Shown one piece after another: positions 34,868-43,524 of a stretch of DNA of 64,000 bases. Within the stretch, counting starts at the first letter, position 1. Every line of letters begins with the position of its first letter. The stretch comes from Ignavibacteria bacterium (GTDB taxonomy: Bacteria; Bacteroidota; Ignavibacteria; Tepidaquicellales; Tepidaquicellaceae): positions 310,001-374,000 of the forward strand of contig JADJAH010000006.1 of NCBI GenBank assembly GCA_016704345.1. Reading direction: 5' to 3'. The translations under genes were made by a program, and so were the position numbers. The notes under the pieces were generated by a model. The model was given only the letters and a program-made list of their open reading frames with translations, had not been told where the DNA came from and searched no databases.

Positions 34868-37144
34868 TTGAAAAACAATTTGTTGAAAAATTCTCCTAAG
34901 GCATTAACCGGAATTGTATTTGCCACAAGTCCAGGAATAAAATTTCTGATTGGGATAGTTACATTCTTTTTTCTGTTCTGGATGCTTCCCGAATATGAGA
35001 ATATTGAATCCAAGTATGAGGTTGGAACGGTTTGGTCTGCAGAAGACCTTATTGCTCCATTCTCTTTTCCAATATATAAGGATGAGCTGGAATATGAGCA
35101 GGAGAAACAGGATGTCATGAAGAATCTGACTCCGGTATTTGACAGAATTGAGCAAGGCAAAAATCCGGAAGATTCAATTGATGCTTTTCGTGAAAGCGTT
35201 CTTACAGTTCTCTCTGCTGCATCAGAGCTTGAAAAGTCAAACAATGGTTTTGTAAATTCTGAATCCCTTGATTCTCTAAAGTCAATTGTCAGCGTAAAAT
35301 TTACATACCCTGAATGGGAAACACTTTATGCGCTGTTCAAAGGATCTCAGAGCGGTTCAAATGTGATTGATGAATTTTTCAGGAAGCTGCAGACTTCGAT
35401 CGATGACCTTTCGCAACAAAACATAATTGACCTTAGTAAAGAAACTCTCGTCTCAAAAAGGATTTCTGTGAAAGAAACAGGAAACAAGTTGCAGCAAGTA
35501 GTTGAGACAGACAATGTTCTTGATTCTCGTCAGGCGTTGAATAAGCTGGTCGGAGCAGCTTCACCATTCGGCACAGATACTTCAATGAACTCAATCTATC
35601 TCAAGTCACTACAGTCAATGCTGAAGCCAAATCTGATCTACAATTCAGAACTCTCTGATCTTGAAAAGCAAAACCGGATTGATCAGATTCCGCAGACCAT
35701 TGGAATTGTCAGGGAGAACGAACGGATCATCAGCAAGCATGACCCGGTTAACAGGCTCACAAAAATGAAGCTTGATTCATATAAGCGCGTCAGATTAGAG
35801 AAGATCGGGGTTCAGGATATTCTGCTACAGCAAGTTGGAAAAATTCTTACCGTCTTCGTACTCTTATTGGTGCTTGGAGTATTTCTTTATTACATCAGAC
35901 CAACTGTTTATAATGATAATCTTCAGTTGCTGATTCTGGCTTCACTGATTCTTGTCGAGGGTTTTTTTGCATTTACCAGTTTGAAGTTGAATGTTCCTGC
36001 ACCGGTTGAGTTGCTTATTTTTGTTCCTGTAGCTTCAATATTGCTTACCATTATCTTCGATTCTCGGTTGGCATTTTATTCAGTCACAGTGATTTGCTTT
36101 CTTATAGCAGTCATTCGCGGAGGAGATTTCAGCATCGCATTCATTTCATTCTGCGGATCCGTACTGGCTATCTTCAGCGAAAGGGACATTAAAAACAGAT
36201 CCCAAATATTCAGATCATTCTTTTTTATTCTAATCGGATATACTCTATCGATCCTCGCAATCAATCTTGTGAAGATTGAAGATCCTCAGAAAATTCTTAC
36301 CAAACTTCTCTTCGGGGGAATCAATGCAGTCATGTCACCGGTGATTGCATTCGGGCTTTTGATCTTTTACGAAAAGGTATTCAAGGTTACAACAGATCTT
36401 ACACTCCTTGAGTTGTCAGATTTCAATCATCCTCTTCTGAAGGAGTTGTCATCAAAAGCTCCGGGCACTTTTCATCACAGCATCATAATGGGAAATCTTT
36501 CAGAGGCTGCCGCTGAATCAATTGGCGCAAACAGCATTCTGGCAAGAGTCGGCTGCTACTATCACGACATTGGTAAGATGTCGAAGCCACAGTTCTTCAT
36601 TGAGAACCAGCTTGATCAGAACAATAAACACAATGAGCTGAATCCAACTATGAGTACAAAGATAATTATCTCACATGTAAGAGACGGAATAGAAATGGCG
36701 AAGAAACATAAACTGCCTCAGCAGATCATAGATTTTATTCCGATGCATCACGGCACAACGCTTGTCGCATACTTCTACGACAAGGCACAGAGTTCTTCAA
36801 AGGAAGAGATCAGCGATCAGACATACAGATATCCCGGACCAAAGCCGCAAACAAAAGAGACAGGCATTGTTATGCTTGCTGATGCTATCGAGGCAAGTAC
36901 GAGAACTATTGAAGAGCCGTCTCCTCAGAAACTTGAGAACAATATCAGAGAAGTGATAAGAAGAAGATTCATGGAGGGTGAGCTTGATGAATGCGATCTT
37001 ACTTTGAAGGACCTCACAAAAATCAAAGACAGCTTTCTGAAAATACTAGTCGGGATTCATCATCATAGATTGAAATATCCGGACATGAATCAACTTGAAC
37101 TTCATGTTGAAAAGAAGTCATCAAAACCTACCGGAGATGTCTGA
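34868..37144 (+). CDS. 7TM-HD family cyclic dinucleotide phosphodiesterase, PgpH-like
   Basis: About 758 residues. Order: N-terminal membrane segment (FLIGIVTFFFLFWMLP), an extracytoplasmic 7TMR-HDED domain (about 40-290), seven membrane segments (about 295-490) and a cytoplasmic HD domain with HHSIIMGNLSEAA, CYYHDIGKM (HD pair) and FIPMHHGT. Listeria PgpH of this architecture degrades c-di-AMP, which is the likely substrate. The start is uncertain because the frame is open upstream through a terminator hairpin; TTG 34868 is the first plausible codon after it. The 3' end overlaps xerD by eight bases. Confidence 0.88.
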   Translation: MKNNLLKNSPKALTGIVFATSPGIKFLIGIVTFFFLFWMLPEYENIESKYEVGTVWSAEDLIAPFSFPIYKDELEYEQEKQDVMKNLTPVFDRIEQGKNPEDSIDAFRESVLTVLSAASELEKSNNGFVNSESLDSLKSIVSVKFTYPEWETLYALFKGSQSGSNVIDEFFRKLQTSIDDLSQQNIIDLSKETLVSKRISVKETGNKLQQVVETDNVLDSRQALNKLVGAASPFGTDTSMNSIYLKSLQSMLKPNLIYNSELSDLEKQNRIDQIPQTIGIVRENERIISKHDPVNRLTKMKLDSYKRVRLEKIGVQDILLQQVGKILTVFVLLLVLGVFLYYIRPTVYNDNLQLLILASLILVEGFFAFTSLKLNVPAPVELLIFVPVASILLTIIFDSRLAFYSVTVICFLIAVIRGGDFSIAFISFCGSVLAIFSERDIKNRSQIFRSFFFILIGYTLSILAINLVKIEDPQKILTKLLFGGINAVMSPVIAFGLLIFYEKVFKVTTDLTLLELSDFNHPLLKELSSKAPGTFHHSIIMGNLSEAAAESIGANSILARVGCYYHDIGKMSKPQFFIENQLDQNNKHNELNPTMSTKIIISHVRDGIEMAKKHKLPQQIIDFIPMHHGTTLVAYFYDKAQSSSKEEISDQTYRYPGPKPQTKETGIVMLADAIEASTRTIEEPSPQKLENNIREVIRRRFMEGELDECDLTLKDLTKIKDSFLKILVGIHHHRLKYPDMNQLELHVEKKSSKPTGDV

Positions 37145-38057
37145 GCAATTTGGTCTGTATAAAAAACTGTACACAAACTATCTCAGAACTGAGAAGTCAC
37201 TTTCCGAAAATACAATCTCGTCTTACCTTTCCGATCTGACACGGTTTCTTGATCATTGCTCCGTGACTCTAAGAATATCCGGCTTATCAAAAATCACACA
37301 GTCATCTGTATCATCTTACTTAAACTCTCTCTCAGACGGAAAATCGGAAGAAAGTTTCATTTACACGGGCAAGTCTGTTGCAAGGATAATATCTTCACTG
37401 AAATCTTTCTTTGCATTTCTTGAAGAGGAAAATGTTATAGAAGTCTCACCGCTTGAGACTATTGAATCACCAAAAATATCAAGGCTGATTCCCGAAGTTT
37501 TGAGCATCGAAGAGATTGAACAGCTGCTTGATCTTCCTGAAAGCACAGACAAGCTTGGATGCCGTGACAAAGCAATGCTTGAGATCATGTATGCCTGCGG
37601 TTTGAGAGTGAGCGAAGTCATTGATCTGAAATTATCAAATTTGCTTTTTGACCAGGGAATAGTAAGAGTATTCGGAAAAGGCTCAAAGGAGAGAATTGTC
37701 CCTATTGGAAATGAGGCCGTAATAGCAGTTGAGAAGTATCTTAAAGAAAGCAGGGGACTGTTGAAGAAAGCGAATTCCCAGGATTATCTTTTCCTCAATT
37801 TCAGGGGAGGCAAGCTTTCGAGGATGGGTGTTTTTGATATCATAAGAAAATATTCGCTTCTTGCAGGCATAAAAAAAAGTGTTCATCCGCACACTCTCAG
37901 ACATACATTTGCAACACATTTGTTGCAAGGGGGAGCAGATATACGCATCATACAGGAAATGCTTGGTCATTCAGACATATCCACAACCCAGATCTACACT
38001 CATGTCACCAGAGACTATCTCATAGAGGTTCATAAGACATTTCATCCAAGGGCATAA
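37137..38057 (+). CDS. xerD: Site-specific tyrosine recombinase XerD/XerC
   Basis: 306 residues from ATG 37137 (CGGAG just upstream); it overlaps the PgpH-like gene. An N-terminal SAM-like core-binding domain (YTNYLRTEKSLSENTISSYLSDL) is followed by the catalytic domain with the RKHRHY set: Arg in ACGLRVSEVIDL, HPHTLRHTFATHLLQGGADIRII, LGHSDISTTQIYTHV with the nucleophilic Tyr. Resolves chromosome dimers at dif. Length and motifs match Xer, not a phage integrase. XerC versus XerD cannot be separated with certainty. Confidence 0.92.
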   Translation: MSEQFGLYKKLYTNYLRTEKSLSENTISSYLSDLTRFLDHCSVTLRISGLSKITQSSVSSYLNSLSDGKSEESFIYTGKSVARIISSLKSFFAFLEEENVIEVSPLETIESPKISRLIPEVLSIEEIEQLLDLPESTDKLGCRDKAMLEIMYACGLRVSEVIDLKLSNLLFDQGIVRVFGKGSKERIVPIGNEAVIAVEKYLKESRGLLKKANSQDYLFLNFRGGKLSRMGVFDIIRKYSLLAGIKKSVHPHTLRHTFATHLLQGGADIRIIQEMLGHSDISTTQIYTHVTRDYLIEVHKTFHPRA

Positions 38058-38083
38058 TTTCCTTAATGTTAAATTGAACAAAT

Positions 38084-38095
38084 GCATTATAATGC
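38084..38095. promoter_or_regulatory. Perfect 12-bp palindrome upstream of the TPR lipoprotein gene
   Basis: GCATTATAATGC, two bases before the near-match -7 element TATATTTA (38097-38104) and 45 bases before ATG 38140. Could be an operator, or simply an AT-rich palindrome. Confidence 0.3.
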
Positions 38096-38139
38096 TTATA
38101 TTTAGCAAAAATTTTTAACAACATACAGGAGATATTATT

Positions 38140-39077
38140 ATGTCACTTAATTTGAAATTTGGTTTGATGTTTTTCTCAATGATACTGCTCACAACTTCAT
38201 TCTATTTTTCAGGTTGTTCATCAGCAGAATCAACTACCGGTAAGCTTGCATTTCAACAACAAGACTATGCAAAAGCAGAAACCGAATTAAAGAAAGGGTT
38301 GGCAATTGACCCAAACGATGACGAGGGATGGTATATGCTTGGTTACTCTCAGATCGAACTTGGTAAAGCGGAAGAAGGACAAAAGTCATTTCAGAAAAGT
38401 AAATCCATTTCGCCAAACTATGGTGACAGGATAGCTCAATATTGGGTTGAGAAATTTAATCAGGGTGCAAGAGAATTTAAAAATGGAATTGACTCTGAAA
38501 ACAAGAAAGACAAGGCCGGAGCAAAATCCTACTACGAAAATGCTCTGAAATCATTTCAAGCATCAAACGCTATTATACCGGACAGTTTGAAGTCACTCAG
38601 TGCAATAGGTGAAACATACCTGGCTCTCGGTATGCAAGACAAAGCCCTTGAAGTTTTTAATACTCTTGCATCAAAATCCAATTCAGAAGAAAGTGCGAGA
38701 AAGTTGCAAGGATAGTGTTTGAATCCGGTATGTCAATGATGCAGGTAAACAACTATGAGACCGCCGCAAAAACTTTTGAAAGAGTACTCAAAGTACCATC
38801 ACTTCCGAAGGATGATGTATATTACGAGACAGCCGCATACAATGCCGGTTTGGCGCATGCCAAAATTGGGGAAGGTTTGAGATCAAAAGATGAGAACAGC
38901 GATTATCAGGCGGAGTTCACCAAAGCAAAATCCTATCTGGAGCCGCTCACAGTAAGCCTTAAATCAAAAGAGCTTGAACCAAAGATCTATGAACTTCTGG
39001 TTTCAGTATATGCAAATCTTGGAATGACAGAAGAAGCAACAAATGCACTGAAGAAAAAAGACGAACTCAAAAAATAA
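38140..39077 (+). CDS. Tetratricopeptide-repeat lipoprotein, frameshifted
   Basis: Signal with lipobox-like FYFSGCSSAES (Cys about residue 26), then TPR units (AFQQQDYAKAETELKKGLAIDPND, GWYMLGYSQIELGKAEEGQ, ALKSFQASNAIIPDSLKSLSAIGETYLALGMQDKALEVF). The first frame stops at TAG 38713-38715. The next frame continues VARIVFESGMSMMQVNNYETAAKTFERVLKV to 39077 and completes further TPR units, so one base is probably missing near 38695 (GC-GAG). A start GTG overlapping the stop (TAGTG) is the alternative: two coupled genes. AGGAG precedes ATG 38140. sppA starts directly after the stop. Confidence 0.8.
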
Positions 39078-40031
39078 ATGTCTGCAACTGAAGTACAAAG
39101 GCCGTCCGGAACTGGAAACTGGTTCTGGGGAATTATGATTACATTGGTGGTCCTTGCGCTTTTGTTCTTTGGTGCTTCCATTTTTTATTTCAGTAAGATA
39201 GTTTCAAAGTCTTCTTCTAAATATTACGAACGTTCCGGGAAAGGTTCAGAGAAAGTTGCAGTCGTTGATCTGAACTTTACTATAATTTCATCCGAACCTA
39301 TTGTTAAACAGTTCAAAGACTTTGGTGAAGATGAATCCGTTAAAGCAATAATTCTCAGAGTCAATACTCCTGGAGGGGGTGTTGCTGCATCACAGGAAAT
39401 GTACGAGGCAATTAAGAAAGTTCGTGATTCCGGAAAACCGGTCATTGTTTCTATCAGCAGTCTCGGTGCAAGCGGAGGATATTATGCTGCATGCGGAGGA
39501 AGCATTATAGTAGCAGATCCGGGCTCGCTTGTCGGAAGCATTGGAGTAATAATCTCGCTCACAAACTTTAAGGATCTTGCTGAAAAGCTTGGCGTGTCTC
39601 AAACAGTATTTAAAAGCGGCGAACTAAAAGATGCAGGAAATCCTTTGAGGGAGCTGAACGAAAAAGATCGCGAGTATTTTCAGAGCATTGTTGATGATTC
39701 GTATGATCAGTTCCTCGAGGTTGTTTCGCGGGAAAGAAAGATGGATAAGGAGAAACTCAAGGAATATGCGACCGGAAGAGTGTTTACGGGAAGGCAGGCA
39801 AAAGAAATCGGGCTAATAGATTCACTCGGAACATTTGATGATGCGATCATGATGGCGGCAAGAATGGCGGGAATAGAAGGTGAGCCGGCAATCGTTAGAA
39901 AAAAGGAGAGAATTACCTTTTTCGAAATGCTGATTGAATCCATTGGAAAAAATGAACTGAAAGAAGTAAAGGATGAACTCAAGGGGGAATACCTTGATCA
40001 ACCCGTTTTACAATATAAGTTCATTTATTAG
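39078..40031 (+). CDS. sppA: Signal peptide peptidase SppA, S49 family
   Basis: 317 residues, the short single-domain form. One N-terminal membrane segment (WGIMITLVVLALLFFGASIFYF), then the S49 core with INTPGGGVAAS, the nucleophile region SISSLGASGGYYAACGG and the general-base Lys in FKSGELKDAG. Degrades cleaved signal peptides in the inner membrane. The ATG touches the stop of the TPR lipoprotein gene; an HU/IHF gene follows 16 bases later. Confidence 0.93.
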   Translation: MSATEVQRPSGTGNWFWGIMITLVVLALLFFGASIFYFSKIVSKSSSKYYERSGKGSEKVAVVDLNFTIISSEPIVKQFKDFGEDESVKAIILRVNTPGGGVAASQEMYEAIKKVRDSGKPVIVSISSLGASGGYYAACGGSIIVADPGSLVGSIGVIISLTNFKDLAEKLGVSQTVFKSGELKDAGNPLRELNEKDREYFQSIVDDSYDQFLEVVSRERKMDKEKLKEYATGRVFTGRQAKEIGLIDSLGTFDDAIMMAARMAGIEGEPAIVRKKERITFFEMLIESIGKNELKEVKDELKGEYLDQPVLQYKFIY

Positions 40032-40047
40032 ACTCTAATAAAACCAA

Positions 40048-40356
40048 ATGACAAGAGCACAGATCGCCGCTACAATATCCGAAGCAACAGGATTGAGCAA
40101 GAAGGAAACGGAGATTGTTGTTGAAGGATTCATAAGTTGCATCATTGATTCATTGAGAAGAAATGAGACTGTTGAAATAAGAGGTTTTGGAACATTCAAG
40201 AATAACATTAAGAATCCGAGAGTAGCCAGGAATCCAAAAACAGGTGAAAAGATATCTCTAGGAAAACGCTACATCCCGATGTTCAAAGTTTCAAAGGAAT
40301 TCAAAAAAATTGTACAGGATAGTATTACAGAAATAAGTGAACTCAAAACTAAATAA
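40048..40356 (+). CDS. HU/IHF family DNA-binding protein
   Basis: 102 residues with the typical order of two helices, a beta arm and a last helix: MTRAQIAATISEATGLSKKET, VEIRGFGTFKNNIKNPRVARNPKTGEKI (RNPxTGE arm with the intercalating proline). Bends DNA in the nucleoid. Slightly longer than HU because of an acidic C-terminal extension ISELKTK. Co-transcribed with sppA and the tiny basic protein. Confidence 0.93.
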   Translation: MTRAQIAATISEATGLSKKETEIVVEGFISCIIDSLRRNETVEIRGFGTFKNNIKNPRVARNPKTGEKISLGKRYIPMFKVSKEFKKIVQDSITEISELKTK

Positions 40357-40377
40357 AACGAAAGGAAAATTTCATTA

Positions 40378-40473
40378 ATGCCTTGCGGTAAAAAGAGAAA
40401 GCGTCATAAAATGGCGACACATAAAAGAAAGAAAAGACTCAGAAAGAACAGACATAAAAAGAAGATCAGATAA
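40378..40473 (+). CDS. AURKAIP1/COX24-domain small basic protein (bS22/mS38-like)
   Basis: 31 residues starting MPCGKKRKRHKMATHKRKKR, more than half Lys/Arg/His. The pattern KRHKMxxHKRKKRLRKNRHKKK is the AURKAIP1/COX24 motif found in mitochondrial mS38 and in very short proteins of Bacteroidota and relatives; the actinobacterial counterpart is ribosomal protein bS22. A small-subunit ribosomal role is therefore likely, by family and composition. It lies 21 bases after the HU/IHF gene, with AAAGGA upstream. Confidence 0.82.
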   Translation: MPCGKKRKRHKMATHKRKKRLRKNRHKKKIR

Positions 40474-40487
40474 ATTTTGCGGAATAT

Positions 40488-40512
40488 TCCGCCGCTCGAT
40501 ATGTGCGGCGGA
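40488..40512. terminator. Hairpin between convergent genes
   Basis: 8-bp stem TCCGCCGC / GCGGCGGA (40488-40495 and 40505-40512) in the 42-base gap between the tiny basic protein gene and the end of gltX. No long T-tract on either side, so it is a weaker terminator candidate that could serve both directions. Confidence 0.6.
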
Positions 40513-40515
40513 GTT

Positions 40516-41958
40516 TCAGTGCCATCTCTTAAGAAATTCAATCACTTTATCTTTTCCAAGGATCTCTGCAATTGCAGGGAGTTCAGGACCGTTCTCACTT
40601 CCGGTAAGAGCAATTCTTACCGGCTTGAAAAGGGCTTTTCCTTTTATTCCTGTTTCTGATTGAACTTCACTAATTGCCAATTTGTAATTATCCGCTGTCA
40701 GGAAATCAAGTGCTTCGATCTTTTCTGATAAACTTGCGAATGCCTTCTTGCTTGTTTCAGAAGTAAGATGTTCCAAAAGAGTTTCCTCTTTTATGGTAAC
40801 TTCAGTTGCGGCAAACAATTCAACATGCTCCGGTATTTCGTTGAGCTTGTTAAGGTAAACTCTGATCGCAGAAAGTATCTTCTTTACCCTGTCTTTATCG
40901 TTCATATCAATTCCTGTTCCTTTAAAAAAAGGCATCGATATATCAGCAAGCTTATCTATGTCGTAATTCTTTATGTAAGCGTTGTTCATCCAGTTCAGCT
41001 TATCAATGTTAAACACTGCGCCTGAAGTCTGAACTTTGTCAAGTGTAAACTCTTTGGTCAGTTCTTCCATGCTGAAGAATTCTTTCTCTTCACCTTCACC
41101 CGGATTCCAACCGAGAAGTGCAATGAAATTAACAAGCGCTTCTTTGAGATAACCTTTCTGCAAATAATCCTCTACTGCAACATCACCCTGCCGCTTGCTC
41201 AGCTTTGATTTGTCCGGATTCAGAATCAATGGAACGTGAGCCATCAGAGGAACATCCCAACCAAGAGCTTTGTATATAAGTATATGCTTGGGAACAGATG
41301 TGATCCACTCTTCGCCTCTGATAATGTGTGTGATATTCATAAGGTGATCATCCACAACATTGGCAAGATGATATGTCGGAAACCCGTCTGACTTGAGAAG
41401 TATTTGATCATCAACAATATCCGTATCTATCTTTATATTTCCTTTTACGAGATCATTGAATCTGACTTCTTCGCCAAGCGGAACTTTTAGTCGAATGACA
41501 CGCGGTGCATCCGAAGCGAGTTTCTCATTTACTTCATCATCAGAAAGATCTCGGCCTCTTCTGTCATACATAGTTTGCTTGCCCTCAAGCTGCTGCAGGC
41601 GGCGCATTTCGTCGAGTTCATCCTGAGTTTCAAACGCGTAATAAGCATGACCACTTGCAAGCAATTGTTCGCAATACTCTCTGTAAATATTAAGCCTCTC
41701 TGATTGATAATAAGGTCCATGATTTCCGCCGGTCTCCGGCCCTTCATCAAAAGTGATTCCAAGTCTGCCAAGAGATGAAATTAAATTCTCCACTGCCCCT
41801 TCTACTTTTCGCGTCTGATCCGTATCTTCTATCCGAAGGATATTTTTACCGCCATGATGACGTGCAAAGAGGTAATTGAACAAAGCTGTTCTCAACGAGC
41901 CAATGTGTACAAAGCCTGTCGGTGACGGTGCAAATCTTACTCTTACTTCTTGTGACAT
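40516..41958 (-). CDS. gltX: Glutamyl-tRNA synthetase
   Basis: 480 residues, class Ib synthetase. HIGH-type motif RFAPSPTGFVHIGSLRTALFN at the N-terminus and KMSKS-type SKLSKRQGD (about 248-256), with LRIEDTDQTRKVEGA. Charges tRNA-Glu. The C-terminal helical anticodon domain is complete. Follows rsmI by four bases on the minus strand. Confidence 0.97.
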   Translation of the reverse strand: MSQEVRVRFAPSPTGFVHIGSLRTALFNYLFARHHGGKNILRIEDTDQTRKVEGAVENLISSLGRLGITFDEGPETGGNHGPYYQSERLNIYREYCEQLLASGHAYYAFETQDELDEMRRLQQLEGKQTMYDRRGRDLSDDEVNEKLASDAPRVIRLKVPLGEEVRFNDLVKGNIKIDTDIVDDQILLKSDGFPTYHLANVVDDHLMNITHIIRGEEWITSVPKHILIYKALGWDVPLMAHVPLILNPDKSKLSKRQGDVAVEDYLQKGYLKEALVNFIALLGWNPGEGEEKEFFSMEELTKEFTLDKVQTSGAVFNIDKLNWMNNAYIKNYDIDKLADISMPFFKGTGIDMNDKDRVKKILSAIRVYLNKLNEIPEHVELFAATEVTIKEETLLEHLTSETSKKAFASLSEKIEALDFLTADNYKLAISEVQSETGIKGKALFKPVRIALTGSENGPELPAIAEILGKDKVIEFLKRWH

Positions 41959-41962
41959 TTAT

Positions 41963-42688
41963 TCAGTTGTTATTAATTAGCAATACAAATTCTCCCTTTT
42001 CGGGAAAGCGTGACTGGGCAAGGTCTTTGAGCCCACCCCGTACAGTTTGCTCAAACTTTTTTGTAAGCTCCCTTGATACAGACGCAGGTTTGTTGCCAAA
42101 TGCGTTTCCCAATTCTGTGATAGTCTTTTTAATTCTGTAAGGTGATTCAAAAATTACTATGAGCAACTTCTTTGCGGTAAGTTCTTCAATCAGAGTCTTT
42201 CGTCCTTTCTTTTGCGGCAGAAATCCCTGAAAGAAAAATTCATTCACCGGAAATCCTGACATTATCAAAGCATGGATAAGCGAACTGCTCCCCGGTATTG
42301 CCCTCACTTCAATTTCTTCACTCAGACATCTGCTTACGAGCATGCCTCCGGGATCAGATATGCATGGAGTTCCTGCATCAGAGATCAATGCACCCGTCTT
42401 ACCTTCTTTCAGCAGATCAATAATAATGTCAGTCTTTCTTGCTTCGACATTTGAGTAATAGCTTATCATCCTCGTGTTAATGCCGAAGTGTTTAAGCAGA
42501 ATGCCGGAATGTCTTGTATCTTCACATGCAATGAAGTCGCATTTTCTGAGAATCTCCAGAGCCCTGAATGATATCTCTTCAAGATTGCCAATTGGAGTAG
42601 AAACTATGTACAATGTATTTCTTTCCGGAAAAATATCGGCAAATTGTCCGCTATACTTTTCAAGGATTCGCGAAGTGTCTTCAGTCAA
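41963..42688 (-). CDS. rsmI: 16S rRNA 2'-O-ribose C1402 methyltransferase
   Basis: 241 residues. SAM-dependent tetrapyrrole-methylase fold with the RsmI signature TLYIVSTPIGNLEEISFRALEIL, ACEDTRHSGILLKHF, LISDAGTPCISDPG and AIPGSSSLIHALIMSGF. Methylates C1402 in the ribosomal P site. The TTG at 42688 gives the full N-terminus; no ATG is available before TLYIVSTP, so the start is a little uncertain. Confidence 0.94.
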   Translation of the reverse strand: MTEDTSRILEKYSGQFADIFPERNTLYIVSTPIGNLEEISFRALEILRKCDFIACEDTRHSGILLKHFGINTRMISYYSNVEARKTDIIIDLLKEGKTGALISDAGTPCISDPGGMLVSRCLSEEIEVRAIPGSSSLIHALIMSGFPVNEFFFQGFLPQKKGRKTLIEELTAKKLLIVIFESPYRIKKTITELGNAFGNKPASVSRELTKKFEQTVRGGLKDLAQSRFPEKGEFVLLINNN

Positions 42689-42777
42689 GGTAGAGATTGA
42701 GTTTTGATAATCTATTATCTTTTAATTTCAGTATTTTATTATAGTCAATTTAAAAAAAATTTTAAATTTAGAATTTA

Positions 42778-43524
42778 ATGTTAGTCATCGGCAAAAATCC
42801 GGTTTACGAGATACTTACTTCAAATCCCGGCTATATTAATAAGATCGTGTTGCTGAAAAAGATAAAACCCGAAGGCAAGCTTAAGGATATCGTAAACATT
42901 GCAAAGGAGAAATCCGTTAATACAATGTTTCTTAACTTTAATGACTTCAAAAAATATTTTGACAACAAGACTAAGGACGAAGGAATAACACAGGGTGTAA
43001 TCGCATTTGTAAAAGACTATGATTACAGGTCACTCAGGGAGATCGTTGATGACTGTAAGAAAATAAAAAATCCTTTGATTCTTATTCTTGATAACATTAC
43101 CGATCCTCACAATCTTGGAGCGATTGCAAGATCTGCAGTTTGCCTTGGAGCCGATGGAATAGTCATTCCGCGCCATAATGCTGCTGAAGTGAATCATACT
43201 GTAATGAAAACATCTTCCGGAGCAGTTTCATATATCAGCATTGCAAAAGAAACAAACCTGACAAATGCCATAGAATTATTAAAGAACAATGGTTTCTGGA
43301 TCTTTGGCACCGACCTTGTAACTACAAAGACAATTTTTGAAACAGATTTCAAAGTTCCTGCCGCCTTAGTCATAGGCAGTGAAGGAACAGGCATTAGGAA
43401 GACTTTACTTGACAAGTGCGATCACATAGTTCGGATACCAATGGCAGGAAAGATCTCTTCACTAAACGCTTCAGTATCTGCGGCAGTCTTCATGTACGAG
43501 ATTTTCAGACAGAAGAATGCTTAG
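42778..43524 (+). CDS. rlmB: RlmB/TrmH-family RNA 2'-O-ribose methyltransferase
   Basis: 248 residues. N-terminal substrate-binding domain beginning VIGKNPVYEILTS, then the SPOUT knot with LDNITDPHNLGAIARSAVCLGADG, VIGSEGTGIRKTLLDKCDH and IPMAGKISSLNASVSAAVFMYE, the three SPOUT motifs. RlmB methylates G2251 of 23S rRNA; the related TrmH family cannot be excluded, but length and domain order fit RlmB. Its stop overlaps the stop of the convergent regulator gene (shared TTAG). Confidence 0.93.
   Translation: MLVIGKNPVYEILTSNPGYINKIVLLKKIKPEGKLKDIVNIAKEKSVNTMFLNFNDFKKYFDNKTKDEGITQGVIAFVKDYDYRSLREIVDDCKKIKNPLILILDNITDPHNLGAIARSAVCLGADGIVIPRHNAAEVNHTVMKTSSGAVSYISIAKETNLTNAIELLKNNGFWIFGTDLVTTKTIFETDFKVPAALVIGSEGTGIRKTLLDKCDHIVRIPMAGKISSLNASVSAAVFMYEIFRQKNA

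Noticed and set aside
37137..38057. Integrase of a mobile element
   Set aside because: Length, motifs and position between housekeeping genes fit chromosomal XerC/D; no att sites or phage genes are near.
40488..40512. Riboswitch or attenuator for gltX
   Set aside because: The hairpin lies past the 3' end of gltX, not in a leader.
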